Assembly (NCBI GenBank): GCA_038503035.1
Contig: JAVSML010001080.1
Coordinates: 300,027-364,026, forward strand
Direction of reading: 5' to 3'
DNA length: 64,000 bases
DNA from: Crocodylus rhombifer
Lineage: Eukaryota; Chordata; Crocodylia; Crocodylidae
The first letter of the stretch is position 1. The number at the start of each line of letters is the position of its first letter. The position numbers were made by a program, and so were the translations under genes. The notes under the pieces were generated by a model, which was given only the letters and a program-made list of their open reading frames with translations, was not told the DNA's origin and searched no databases. This document shows positions 10,636 to 21,634 of this stretch, in pieces.

Positions 10636-12169
10636 TCATAGTTGGTAGGGTCGGAAGGGATCTGAGCAGATCATCAAGTCCAACCTCCTGCCATGGCAGG
10701 AAAGAGTACTGGAGCCAAGGTGTTCATCTAGCCTCCTCATAAAGACCCCCAGGGTAGGAGCCAGCACCACTTCTCTTGGAAGTTGGTTCCAGATCCTAGC
10801 CGCCCTGACCGAAGTAGCGCCTCCTGATATCTAATCTGAATCTACCCTCTGCTAGCTTGTGACCGTTATTTCTAGTCACCCCAGTAGTGCTTGGGGGAAC
10901 AGGGATCCCCCCAATGCCTGCTGGTTCCCCCTGACTAGTTTGTAACAGGCCACTATATCCCCCTCAGCCTTCTCTTGTGGAGGCTGAACAGGTTCGGGTC
11001 CTGGAGCCTCCCCTCATAGGGTGTGCCCTGCTGCCCCCGATCATGCGAGTGGCCCCCCTCTGGACCCTCTCCACGTTGTCCACATCCCTCCTGAAGTGCG
11101 GCACCCAGAACTGGACGCAGTACTCCAACTGCAGCCTGACCAGTGTCACATAGTGGGGGAAGATCACCTCCTTGGACCTGCTTGAGATGCATCTGTGGAT
11201 GCATGACAAGGTGCGGCTGGCCTTCCTGACTGCACCCCCACACTGTCGGCCCATATTCATCTTGCCATCAATGACGACTCCAAGATCCTTTTCTGCCTCT
11301 GCGCTGATGAGAAGGGAGTTCTCCAGCCTGTACGTATGCTGCTGGTTCTTCCCCCCCCAGGTGCATTACTTTGCACTTGTCAGTGTTGAAACCTATCATG
11401 TTCTCATCCGCCCACCCCTGTAACCTGTCCAGGTCTGACTGCAGCCTACTCCTCCCTTCTAGCATGCCCACTTCTCCCCACTTCTTAGTGTCATCTGTGA
11501 ATTTGAACAGGGTGCTTTTCACCTCCTCGTCCAAGTCGCTGATGAAGTTGTTGAACGAGCCCTGCAGAACCCCACTGCCCACATCCCTCCAGGTCAAATA
11601 AAACCCGTCCACCACCACTCTCTGGGTGCGGTCCTCCAGCCAGTTAGTGATCCATTTGACTGCACAGGTGTCAACACCAGTCCCCTAGTTTCTTAATGAG
11701 AATGGGGTGAGAGACGGTGTCAAAGACCTTCCTGAAGTCCAGAAAGACTACGTCCACTGCTACACCTGCATCTAAGGATTTTGTGACCTGGTCATAGAAG
11801 GCCACCAGGTTTGTCTGACAGGACCTGCCACTAATGAACCCATGTTGGTTGCCCCTAAACAATCTCCCCTGCTGGCCCCTTGCAGACATGCGCCAAGATA
11901 ATTCTCTCCAAAAGCTTACCCAGGACTGAGGTAAGACTAACCGGCCTATAGTTTTCTGGGTCCTCCTTCCTCCCTTTTCTGAAAATGGGAACCACATGGG
12001 CCCTTTTCCAGTCCTCTGGCACCACGCCAGAGCACCATGAGTGCTCGTAAAGCCATGCCAGGGGTCCTGCAATGACCTCAGCACTCGGCGGTAGAGATCG
12101 TCAGGACTTGCTGATTTAAATACATCCAGTCCCTCCAGAAGTTCCCTGACTAAGTTCTCACTGACCCCA
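10636..12169 (-). mobile_element. CR1 LINE fragment, RT to 3' end
   Basis: Read on the minus strand, RT remnants run from LEGLDVFKSASPDDL (about 12140) through SGRSCQTNLVAFYDQVTKSL, VVFLDFRKVFDTVSH, FKFTDDTKKWGE (catalytic DD kept) and RSKEVIFPHYVTLVR to the C-terminus. The 3' end at about 10636-10700 reads as the reverse complement of the CR1 tail. Several frameshifts are present. The 5' end abuts the 3' end of the next CR1 on the same strand. Confidence 0.92.
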
Positions 12170-13513
12170 GAATCATAGAATCAATGAGTCAGAAGGGACC
12201 TAGGCAGCCATGGCAGGAAGGAGCAGTGGGGGTGGCAGGGGTCGTAAGACCCCAGCCAGGTGCCTATCCAGTCTCCTCTTGAAGATCTCCAGGGAAGGTG
12301 AGAGCACTACCTCTCTGGGAAGCCTATTCCAGGCTATGGCCACCCTTACAGTGAAGTAGTTCTTCCTAATATCTAACCTAAACCTATCCTTCCTCAGCTT
12401 GCTCCTGGTGATCCCAAGGGGGGTCCTGGTGAACAGACTTTCCCCAAGACCCTGCTGGTGGCCCCTGATGAGATTGTAGGCAGCCACAAGATCCCCCCTC
12501 AGTCTCCTCTTGCAGAGACTGAAGAGATTCAGGTCCCTCAGCCTCTCCTCATAGGGCTAGCCATGGAGGCCCTCAACCATATAAGTGGACCCTCTCCAGG
12601 TTTTCCATGTCCCTCTTGAAGTGCAGCGCCCAGAACTGGACACAGGACTCCAGCTGCGGCCTGATCACCACCTCATAGAGGGGAAGCAAGACCTGTCTGG
12701 ACCTGTTAGTGATGCCCCTGTTGATGCAGAACAGGGTGCGGTTGGCTCTGCCTATTGCTTCATTGCTTTGCCGACGCATATTCATCCTGGAGTCAATCCT
12801 GACTCCAAGATCCCTCTCTGCCTCTGTGCTGCAGAGAGGGTCAGCCCCTGACCTATAAACATAATGCTGGTTCCCTCTCCCCAGGTGAAGCACTCTGCAC
12901 TTGTCCTTGTTGAACCGCATCCTGTTCAGATCCGCCCACTTCTCTAACCTATTCAGGTCTGCCTGGATGTGGTCCGTGCCTGCAGATGTATTCACTTTAC
13001 CCCACAGGTTGCTGTCATCAGTGAACTTGAACAGAGTGCTCTCCACACCCTTGCCCAGGTCACTAATGAACATGTTGAACAGCACTGGCCCAAGGACCAA
13101 CCCCTGGGGGACTCCGCTGCCCACACCCTCCCAGGTTGACATCAACCCGTCCACCAGCACCGTCTGGGTGCGCCCCTGGAGCCAGTTTGCCACCCATGTG
13201 ACTGTGCATTCATCAATGCCGCAGTCCCTCAGCTTGTCCACCAGAACTGGATGGGAAACTGTGTCGAAGGCCTTCTGGAAGTCCAAGAAGATGACAATGA
13301 CTTCCTCCTTCCCATCTAAGCTCTTTGTTACCTGATCATAGAAAGAGAACAGGTTAGTCGGGCAGAATCGGCCTTGCACAAACCCATGCTAGTTACCCCT
13401 CAACATCACTCCCCTGCAGGGCTCTCACAGATGTGGCCCTTGATAATTTTTTCAAAGACCTTACCCTAGGCCTGGGTGCGCCTCCCCTGGGGCCTACAGG
13501 GGTCCCAGTGTGT

Positions 13514-13544
<31 letters not shown>

Positions 13545-13975
13545 GGGGGGGCGGGGTCCCTGCTCAGGAAAATGGAGGCAAAGAAATTGTTAAATAGGTT
13601 ACCTTTGTCATCTGGTGTGACAACCAGATTTCCCAGCGCGTCTTGCAGAGGCCCCACGTTATCCAGTACCTTCTTTTTACCCCCTATGTATTTAAAAAAG
13701 GACTTCTTCTTGTCCTTGACCTAGGTAGCTAGTCCCGGCTCCACCTCGGCCTTCCTGACCGCCCCCCTACAGCTCCGAGCAACAGAGGTATAGTTCTCCC
13801 TGGTGACGGCCCCTCACTTACATTGGGTGTATGCCTTCTTTTTTAGCTAGGAGACATTCCCGTAGGCTTTTGGTGAACCATGGGGGCTTTTGCACCCTCT
13901 GCTCCCTTTGATCCGTGTTGGGATTACCCCCCTTTGGGCTTGGAGGATAGTCTCCTTAAGGAATGATTTTGCTAA
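12170..13975 (-). mobile_element. CR1 LINE fragment, linker, RT and 3' end
   Basis: Minus strand. From the 5' side: linker region with KDKKKSFFKYIGGKKKVLDN and ALGNLVVTPDDKGN (about 13740-13590), a (TG)n-(G)n tract, then RT with SFYDQVTKSLDGKEEVIVIF, FQKAFDTVSHPVLVDKL, GVGSGVPQGLVLGP, FKFTDDSNLWGK and NKDKCRVLHLGRGN. A 268-codon stretch at 12573-13379 stays open. The C-terminal part and 3' tail (12170-12490) follow in a shifted frame. It keeps more 5' sequence than the other copies here. Confidence 0.92.
13509..13551 (+). repeat. (TG)n followed by a 24-base G run
   Basis: TG dinucleotides at 13509-13527 run into an uninterrupted G tract at 13528-13551. It lies inside the CR1 copy. The G run could form a G-quadruplex and is prone to sequencing error. 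Confidence 0.9.
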
Positions 13976-14105
13976 CTAGTTTTGCTTATGCCTCAACATC
14001 TCAAGAAAAACCTAATTATTTCTTTCTACCATTAAAAATTCCCTGATTAGAAAAGTGAAGATGAAAGTATTTAAGAATCTAACAACTATTTGGGTCCTAT
14101 AATCT

Positions 14106-14107
<2 letters not shown>

Positions 14108-14140
<33 letters not shown>

Positions 14141-14148
14141 GGGGGGGG
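14108..14148 (+). repeat. (GT)n and G run abutting an assembly gap
   Basis: About 30 bases of GT followed by at least 11 Gs, ending at the first N. Same composition as 13509-13551. Confidence 0.9.
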
Positions 14149-14248
14149 NNNNNNNNNNNNNNNNNNNNNNNNNNNNNNNNNNNNNNNNNNNNNNNNNNNN
14201 NNNNNNNNNNNNNNNNNNNNNNNNNNNNNNNNNNNNNNNNNNNNNNNN
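14149..14248. other. Assembly gap (100 N)
   Basis: Exactly 100 N bases, the usual placeholder for a gap of unknown size. The gap follows a (GT)n(G)n tract that probably stopped the assembly. Confidence 0.98.
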
Positions 14249-15477
14249 GAAGATGATATGGTAAAAATAACCAAGTTATCTAATACATACCTACAAGGTA
14301 GGGTTATGCCAGAGATTCAGACCTAACCTAAAAAACTCAGTATGGCTGACATCTTCTTTCTAAAGAGATATATGATTCAGCCATACAGGAAGTTAACCTC
14401 TAAGAATTGCTTCCTAAAACTTGTATGTAGATTTGTGCCAGGATAAAATTTAATATATTTAGTCAGATATCATCTTCCTTTAGTGTGGAGCATACATATT
14501 TCTTTATCTGCTTACACAACTCTGACCAATTTAATTCTGCACTGCCCACCTAAATCTCAGCTTGGTCCATGGAGTTTGCTTGAGGAACAGCAGGCAGAAA
14601 TTCTCCAATGCAAAAATCTTCAAAACAGGTCACCTGTGTTGAAGTGTGGCCAATAACGTAAACTTCAAATTCACTGCAATTCCCAGGGCTTTTAAAAAAT
14701 ACAACCACTAACCAAGGAAACTCAGAAACACAAAACAAAAAATCCACACCTCTACAAACTCCTGGGTTTTTTCTATACCCAAGGACTGCACTCTAGGCAT
14801 TGAAAACTGGTTATTTGTTGCAAATTCCCCTTTGAGGACAGCAAACTTGCATAAGAGCAATGTCAAACAAACATATTCTGGTTTTGATGACCACAACTCT
14901 CCTGTTTAGTTAGTCCTGTCATTTCCTTAAAGAAGTGAATAGATGGACAAAAAGATTCCCAGAGCTATTAAGGCTAGTCCCATATGTTTCCAGGTAACTA
15001 TTTACCCAGGGTCTTAAAAAATCATCCACTCCAAACCCTCACATATCAGAATGACATGCTATAAAACCAACATGCAAGACAGACTAAAGTAACACTGATG
15101 CTCTGCCCCTATGAAAGTCCACTGGATGCTGTGAGATTCAAATTTAATTGGCATTTCTTCTTTACTCATTAGCTCTAGTTGAAGCGTTTGTATTATTCAT
15201 TCATAGGCGTTTTTCCCATAAGTTTCTCAAAAAGCCGATTTTTTCAATAACTTCTTAATTTAAATAAATAAAACTAACATCAATTGCCTATTGCTTAGAG
15301 GTCTCTAGGTGCACACAAGACGGGAGAAGGCTTCTTATTAGCAAACAAATATGTTCATGAAATTCCGAAAATCATGTTAGTAATGACCTCACAGAAAGCT
15401 GGGCTGATATGCCAGCCCAGAGCCTGGGCATCTCCTGTGCGTCTCACGTGAGCCTTGGATGCTCAATAAAGGAAGGC
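14249..15477. other. Intronic sequence, nothing recognised
   Basis: AT-rich, no repeat family or exon recognised. Confidence 0.4.
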
Positions 15478-15789
15478 ACTGAAATTAGAGGTGCACTGAT
15501 ACACTGGTCGATATTGTATTGGCACTGATAAAAGGAAAATGGACATTATGGGCAATCTGCTTTTTTTAGCTGATGTGGCCAATAAATACCGTATGCACGT
15601 GCACAGCTGCAGCATGCATACAGCCAGGAGTGCAACCCGGCAGCTTGGAGAACAGGGTCCACCCAGTAGAGTCGGGGGAGGGGGAGGCACGCAGATCGAG
15701 GCCCTCACAGTTAGGGAGGGAGTAGGGCTGGGGCAGGGGCAGGGGCAGACAGTGCACAGTCAGGGCAGGGCAGGGCATGGGACGGAGCT

Positions 15790-17298
15790 GTGGGGGGCTC
15801 ATTCAAGGGGATGAGGGTACTTCTGGAGAGGCTGGACGTGTTCAAGTCCGCTGGTCCGGACGATCTTCACCCTAGGGTTCTACAGGAACTGGCCGAGGTC
15901 ATTGCGGGACCCCTGGCGCAGCTCTATGAGCACTCGTGGTGCTCTGGCGAGGTGCCGGAGGACTGGAAGAGGGCCAATGTGGTCCCTATCTTCAAAAAGG
16001 GAAAAAAAGAGGACCCGGGAAATTACAGGCCAGTTAGTCTTACCTCAATCCCGGGTAAGCTCTTTGAAAAAATTATCCTGGCACACATCCAGGAGGGCCT
16101 TGCGGGGGAATGCATGCTCAGGGGCAACCAACATGGGTTCGTCAGTGGCAGGTCTTGTCAGACCAACCTGGTGGCCTTTTACGATCAGGTCACCAAATCA
16201 TTAGACGCAGGGGTTGCTGTGGATGTAGTCTTTTTGGACTTCCGGAAGGCTTTCGACACTGTCTCTCACCCTGTCCTCATCAAAAAGCTGGGAGACTGTG
16301 GTGTCGATGCCCACACGGTCAAATGGGTCGCCAACTGGTTGGAGGGCCGCACCCAGAGGGTGGTAGTGGATGGGTCCTTCTCGACCTGGAAGGACGTGGG
16401 CAGTGGGGTTCCGCAGGGCTCGGTCCTCGAGCCCGCACTGTTCAACATCTTCATCAGTGACTTGGATGAGGGGGTAGAAAGCACCCTGTTCAAGTTTGCT
16501 GATGACACTAAGATGTGGGGGAATGTGGGTGCACTAGAAGGGTGCAATAGGCTACAAGCTGACCTTGACAGGTTGCAACGGTGGGCGGATGAGAATAGGA
16601 TGGGGTTTAACACTGATAAGTGCAAGGTGTTGCACATGGGGAGGAAGAACCGGCACCACACTTACAGGTTGGGGAACTCCCCTCTTGCCAGCACGGAGAC
16701 GGAAAAGGATCTTGGAGTCGTCATTGACTCCACGATGAACATGGGCCGGCAGTGTGGGGAGGCAGTCAAGAAGGCCAACCGTACCCTGTCATGCATCCAC
16801 AGATGCATCTCGAGCAGGTCCAGGGAGGTGATCCTCCCCCTCTATGCGGCACTGGTCAGGCCGCAGCTGGAGTACTGCGTCCAGTTCTGGGCGCCACACT
16901 TCAAGAGGGACGTGGACGATATGGAAAGAGTCCAGAGGAGGGCCACTCATATGATCAGGGGTCAGCAGGGCAGGCCTTATGAGGAGAGGCTACGGGACCT
17001 GAACCTGTTTAGCCTCCACAAGAGAAGGTTAAGGGGGGACCTTGTGGCCTGCTACAAACTGGTCAGGGGGGATCAGCGGGTATTGGGGGAGTCCCTGTTC
17101 CCCCGTGCGCTGCCAGGAGTGACCAGGAATAACGGTCACAAGCTGGCGGAGGGTAAGTTTAGATTAGATATTAGGAGGCGCTACTTCACAGTCAGGGCGG
17201 CTAGGGCCTGGAACCAGCTTCCAGGGGAAGTGGTGCAGGCTCCTAGCCTGGGGATTTTTAAAAGGAAGTTAGATGAGCACCTTGCCGGGGTCATCTGA
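15790..17298 (+). CDS. CR1 reverse transcriptase ORF, 502 codons, RT to C-terminus
   Basis: Non-LTR reverse transcriptase of the CR1 family, which copies LINE RNA at the nicked target during retrotransposition. Visible motifs: NYRPVSL (about residue 79), HGFVSGRSCQTNL (about 115-127), FLDFRKAFD with the motif A aspartate (148-156), GVPQGSV (206-212), FADD catalytic box (236-239) and NTDKCKVLHMG. The CR1 C-terminal domain follows, with PQLEYCVQFWAPHF, RRLRGDLVACYK and RRYFTVRAARAWN. The stop is at 17296-17298. The first ATG (15790) and seven codons come from the host hAT element; CR1 itself begins at about codon 8. No stop or frameshift is present. A full CR1 protein would have an N-terminal endonuclease, absent here. 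The frame may be a passive relic rather than expressed. Confidence 0.85.
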   Translation: MGGSFKGMRVLLERLDVFKSAGPDDLHPRVLQELAEVIAGPLAQLYEHSWCSGEVPEDWKRANVVPIFKKGKKEDPGNYRPVSLTSIPGKLFEKIILAHIQEGLAGECMLRGNQHGFVSGRSCQTNLVAFYDQVTKSLDAGVAVDVVFLDFRKAFDTVSHPVLIKKLGDCGVDAHTVKWVANWLEGRTQRVVVDGSFSTWKDVGSGVPQGSVLEPALFNIFISDLDEGVESTLFKFADDTKMWGNVGALEGCNRLQADLDRLQRWADENRMGFNTDKCKVLHMGRKNRHHTYRLGNSPLASTETEKDLGVVIDSTMNMGRQCGEAVKKANRTLSCIHRCISSRSREVILPLYAALVRPQLEYCVQFWAPHFKRDVDDMERVQRRATHMIRGQQGRPYEERLRDLNLFSLHKRRLRGDLVACYKLVRGDQRVLGESLFPRALPGVTRNNGHKLAEGKFRLDIRRRYFTVRAARAWNQLPGEVVQAPSLGIFKRKLDEHLAGVI

Positions 17299-17396
17299 CC
17301 CCGGTGCTCTTTCCTGCCAAGGCAGGGGGTCGGACTAGATGATCTACCTAGGTCCCTTCCGACTCTAGCTACTATGAAACTATGAAACTCCCACTA
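15811..17396 (+). mobile_element. Young 5'-truncated CR1 LINE nested in the hAT
   Basis: Hat-derived sequence (GCTCATTCAAGGGG, matched near 25340 and 34740) stops at about 15810 and CR1 begins in the linker before the RT domain. The 3' end carries GGTCGGACTAGATGATCTAC, then a short terminal repeat CTATGAAACTATGAAAC at about 17380-17396. Its reading frame is uninterrupted, unlike every other CR1 in the window, so it is the youngest copy here. ORF1 and endonuclease are missing through 5' truncation, so it cannot be autonomous. Confidence 0.93.
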
Positions 17397-18009
17397 CTGT
17401 GCATACTCCTACGGGGAGGCGCACACACCCCAGATCTGTGCACAGGGCAAGGGCAGGCTGCACACTGTGCACTCAGGGTCAGGTGCTGCACCAGTCTATT
17501 CCTGGTGATGGGGCTGGGCCGGGGCTGTGTCTGAGATGGGAGGGCAGGGCAGGCAAGGGTGGCATGCGAGGGGAGGTATGGGATGGGCTATGGAGAATTT
17601 TGGGGTGGATGTAGCACCCCCTCAAAATACTGCCACTGCTACCCACCCACCACGGCAGCTCACCCTCGCTCTGTGTCAGATCCAGTGGGCAAGCGCTCCC
17701 CGTATCTATGCCAGGGTGCGTGCAGTGGCAGAAGCCACCCCACTAGATGGGCCACCCATGGATCCGTCCCGCACTCCACCCCACTCCAGCTGTGCAATGC
17801 CTGCCCCAGATGAGGGCTTCAATCTGCTGCCCCCCACACCCTTTCCCACCCACCTCCCTCATCCTGAGAGACTTACCAGCCAGACACTACTCTCGAAGCT
17901 GCCAGGCTGCGTATCAGCAATCTGACTGGTAGTGGCCAACATGGCTGGTCAATAACTGGCCATCGGTAGCAGCCCAAAACACCTTTATCGGTATACCCCT
18001 AACTGAAAT

Positions 18010-19890
18010 GAAGGAACGATAGCTTCAGCCTCTGGGTACAGGATGCTGCTGCAAATGGAAATGTCAGATGTCCTTCAAGTTAACCCTAACCAAAACCTTC
18101 AAGCACCACTGAATTCAGGGCTTTGGATCTTTGCTTATCATATAAAACTATGCATGCCTATTAAAAAGTTTAGCTACCTGTGTGTCATCCACAAGCAAGA
18201 TGCTAACAAAAAAAGTTGGCCACTGCTGTGTCATAACCACAGAGTCCAAAATTTATATCAGACCTTTTACTTCTCCTCATGTTCAAATCAACCAAGTTTT
18301 TTCCATACTTAAATTTTCTACCCCCGCCCCCCAAAATAAATCAGTCAATCCAATTTTCAAGGTAAGCAAAAACATTCTGGGGGGAAAATTCCAGTTAATC
18401 AAAAGCCCAGTATTCTGGCAAAAAACAAGTTTTCATTTTTTTCTCATTACCCTTAGAATGTGCTTTTCAGCTGGACACTGCATGCACTCTAGAAAGACTT
18501 GGCGAAAGTACGTATTATTTAAGAGATTGACATGGCTGGGAATAGATATCAATGCCAAATCAGCTTATGCAAAACAAATAAAATAGGAAAAGGTGGTATC
18601 AAAGAGTTAGTTGTCATCATTTGATCCCACCTGCTGAATTAAATGCACGAATCATTCATTTGCCTATTAGAAATAAAACTAAAATTCTGATTCTTCAGTT
18701 TCTTCCTGAAAAGAAACTCTCTACTATAAATATGATTTTATCATTAAGAAAATGATACTACGCCCTGTACTTGTCCTGTAGTTCAAGTGGACAATACTTC
18801 ACTTGTTACAAGACTGTTGTTCTTAAGAAACTTTTTGTTTCTGTTCTGACAAACATGTAGAAACATGGAAAGGTACAGCTTCCCTAAAACACTTGACTTT
18901 TTAAATTGTGTTTCTTTTGTCTATCCCTCCTGCTCCATGACTACAGCATGACTTTTCTCATCATTCACCATGACTAACAATGAGTCCTAGTAATTATGCA
19001 TCCAGCAACGTTTAAGAAAGCTTTACAGGATGTTTTTCAAAGCTTTATTAAAGTTGTAGTTTGCTGTTCATAATAAGCCATTCCTCCAAGGAAGAAAGAA
19101 AATAAATAAATCAGTTAAACTATCACTCTTTCCATTCAAGAACACTTTTCTTCAAGACCCTCACTGAAAAAAAAATCGTGTTAAAAAGCACTCCTTTAAT
19201 GAGGCAGATTCAGAGAAGCACTACATCAGCTACTTCAACCCTCAGATGTGAGCGCACATGCCCATGAGAAATCCAAACATACATTAAGAACAAAATCAAC
19301 AAAGTAAACAGTGTTGTCTTGAGTTGTAGACTTGCAGGGTAAATGAGAAGAATTCAAATCTTCACAGACACTGAATGATGCACACATTCCAGTACATTAA
19401 ATCTCCTTATGAAACGGGGTAAAGTTGGAGAATGCATGCAGAAAATGCTTGGTCATTATTACCAGATTATACTAAAATAACAGTTTTCACAGCTTCATAC
19501 TTCTGCCTTTACATACTGGTATCATGATAAAGAAAACACAAATAAGACTACAATAGCTTAATATTATAACTACATTTTGAATACCCACATTCTTCACAAT
19601 ACTTGAGAACTATATTTATGGATCTAAGATATACAGACACACTTAACACCTGGATAAAGTGTAAGGAGAATCTTCTAATAAGGGAGAAAATGTACAAATA
19701 GTCTATAGAAAGCTGTCTTACTAGGACTTACTGAAGGATAGTCATGCACAGAAAAAAGACTGAATATCTACTAAGCAGCTCTTCTAGCCCCAGCACCATT
19801 ATTTGAATGCAGGTTTCATCCTGACAATACGCAAGGGCTATGGAAACTTATTTGCTGAATGAAAATTGTTCACTGAGTACTTAAGTTTCC
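18010..19890. other. AT-rich intronic sequence, nothing recognised
   Basis: No exon or repeat family recognised. Confidence 0.4.
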
Positions 19891-19894
19891 TAAC

Positions 19895-19990
19895 ACACAG
19901 AATCAGAGAAAAATATGGTTTGAAGAGACCTCAGACGGTCATCTAGCAGTATCATCCCACATCAGTTATCCTAATAGACACAAGCAGCCA
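19895..19990 (-). mobile_element. Short CR1 3'-end remnant
   Basis: ACAGAATCAGAGAAA followed by GAAGAGACCTCAGACGGTCA resembles the reversed CR1 3' tail at 43465-43520 (AGAATCATAAACA, GAAGGGACCTCAGGAGGTCA). Old and diverged; the 5' limit is unclear. Confidence 0.5.
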
Positions 19991-21440
19991 AGAAAGCTAT
20001 GTAGGTGAACAAAAGCAATACAGCACTTCCGAAGAATTTAGGCAGAAAGTATGTTTGCTTTGAACAGTTGAAGCAACCTCCTAGTATTATCAACCAACAC
20101 TCAGTCCCTCAGTCAAAACACTGCTGCTATAGCAATATCAAGAAGTCAAGTGAGGTCCATGAAACAGTAACACAATAGAAGAATAATGCTAAATTTGTGA
20201 ATTAATGATATACATCTTTAACAAATTAGTCTAGATATTTCCAAGGTCACCAATTTAGGAAATATGCCACGGTACTAAACTTAGGGCTCACTCACGTAGT
20301 CTACAGAGAAGGCAACCTCTCATATCTCAATGCAATTTTGATGCTTGCTCAAGTGCTCAAGGATCAGACCCTCAGCTTCTGGATTTCACAATGCCTTTTC
20401 TCCAGAGCCCAAATGACTCAAACAGTAATAATTTTGGCTAGATGTACCCAAGACAAGCTGTCCATTACCCTACATGCCCTCTTAGCTACCAGAAATTGAC
20501 ACTTTTCCAGCTACCAAGTAGTTGTATATAGATAAAGCTACAAAAAAAACCCATGAGACCTGCTGCAGCAAAACAAACTAATATAAAATAGGCAGTATTA
20601 GAGAACCTGTTCAAAAGGAAAAGGAAAATAAATATTTCTCTGTTAAAAAACTGAAAGAAAATAAACCACAGACTTTTAACTTGTTTTGTTATTTTGCCTT
20701 TTTGTTTTTAAAGTAATTCCCTTCCTAAGAGCACCTTTTCTCCTCTACAAGTGATTTTTTTAAATATTCAAAATTCAGGTCTCGTCTACCCTGTTAATTC
20801 AAACCCTAGGAAACTTGGTATGATATTATGACACTGATAACGAGAGAATGATACTATGACCATTGACAAATTTGACATTGACAATCAGTTGAGATAGCTT
20901 TCTGTTATTTGAGAATAAAACTTTGCATTTATTTTGGTTGTCATTTTTAAGTCAAGCCCCATACAAAGCACACACATGAAGTTAGAAAAAACAGTTTGTT
21001 TGTTAAAGATGCGACATACCATGTCTCTTCAATTATGGGTTGATCATTCAGCACAGAAAACTAAACTGGACATTCCTATTTTAAGGTGAGCAACTGGATT
21101 TATAACGTAACATCCTTCAAGTATTTTTCAACTTTCCAAGGTATGAGTAAATAAAGAGCACAACTTATTGTCCCCATCACCACCCAAGCAGACACATATA
21201 CTTACGCATTACCTGTATTCAACTTTGAAAGACAACCAAGTAAACTTCCTTGAAAACTCACTGAAAATATAACTTGTTCAAAAGAAAAAGGTTAACAGAC
21301 TTCAAGGAACAACACACAGGTGAGAAAGAAAGAGGACCGGAGATCACAAAAATGAGACTGAAAGACAAGCGCTTCAAGAGATTCCCAATTCATGCAATGC
21401 AGCCAAAATCTGCAGAACTACTAACTCATAGGGATTATTA
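19991..21440. other. AT-rich intronic sequence, nothing recognised
   Basis: No exon or repeat family recognised. Confidence 0.4.
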
Positions 21441-21626
21441 CAAGGGCGGGCAATTATTTTGGGCAGAGGAGCACTTACAGAGTTTTGACAAGCCACAGAG
21501 CGCCACATGACAGGCAGAGAGGGACAGACAAATATTAATTTTCCAAGTTTTTAGGGGCCCTGCAGGCTGGATAGAATGGCCTGGAAGGCCCCATCCATCC
21601 CGGGGGTTGCGTTTTGCCCACCCCTG
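21441..21626. mobile_element. hAT-like MITE with CARGGGYGGGCAA ends
   Basis: Left end CAAGGGCGGGCAATTATTTT; right end reverse complement CAGGGGTGGGCAAAACGC. Flanks GATTATTA and AATTACCT share only 4 of 8 bases, so the duplication is weak. About 186 bp, non-coding. Confidence 0.5.
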
Positions 21627-21634
21627 AATTACCT

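Larger units (their letters stand above)
15486..18001. mobile_element. hAT element with perfect 8-bp target duplication, split by a CR1
   Basis: Left end TAGAGGTGCACTGATA; right end reverse complement TAGGGGTATACCGATA. ACTGAAAT flanks it on both sides (15478-15485 and 18002-18009), a perfect hAT-type duplication. The original element is about 930 bp (15486-15810 plus 17397-18001), and a CR1 occupies the middle. The hAT interior is GC-rich, encodes no transposase and shares phrases with the elements at 7830, 25044 and 56010 (for example GAGAGACTTACCAGCC near 17866). Confidence 0.85.
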
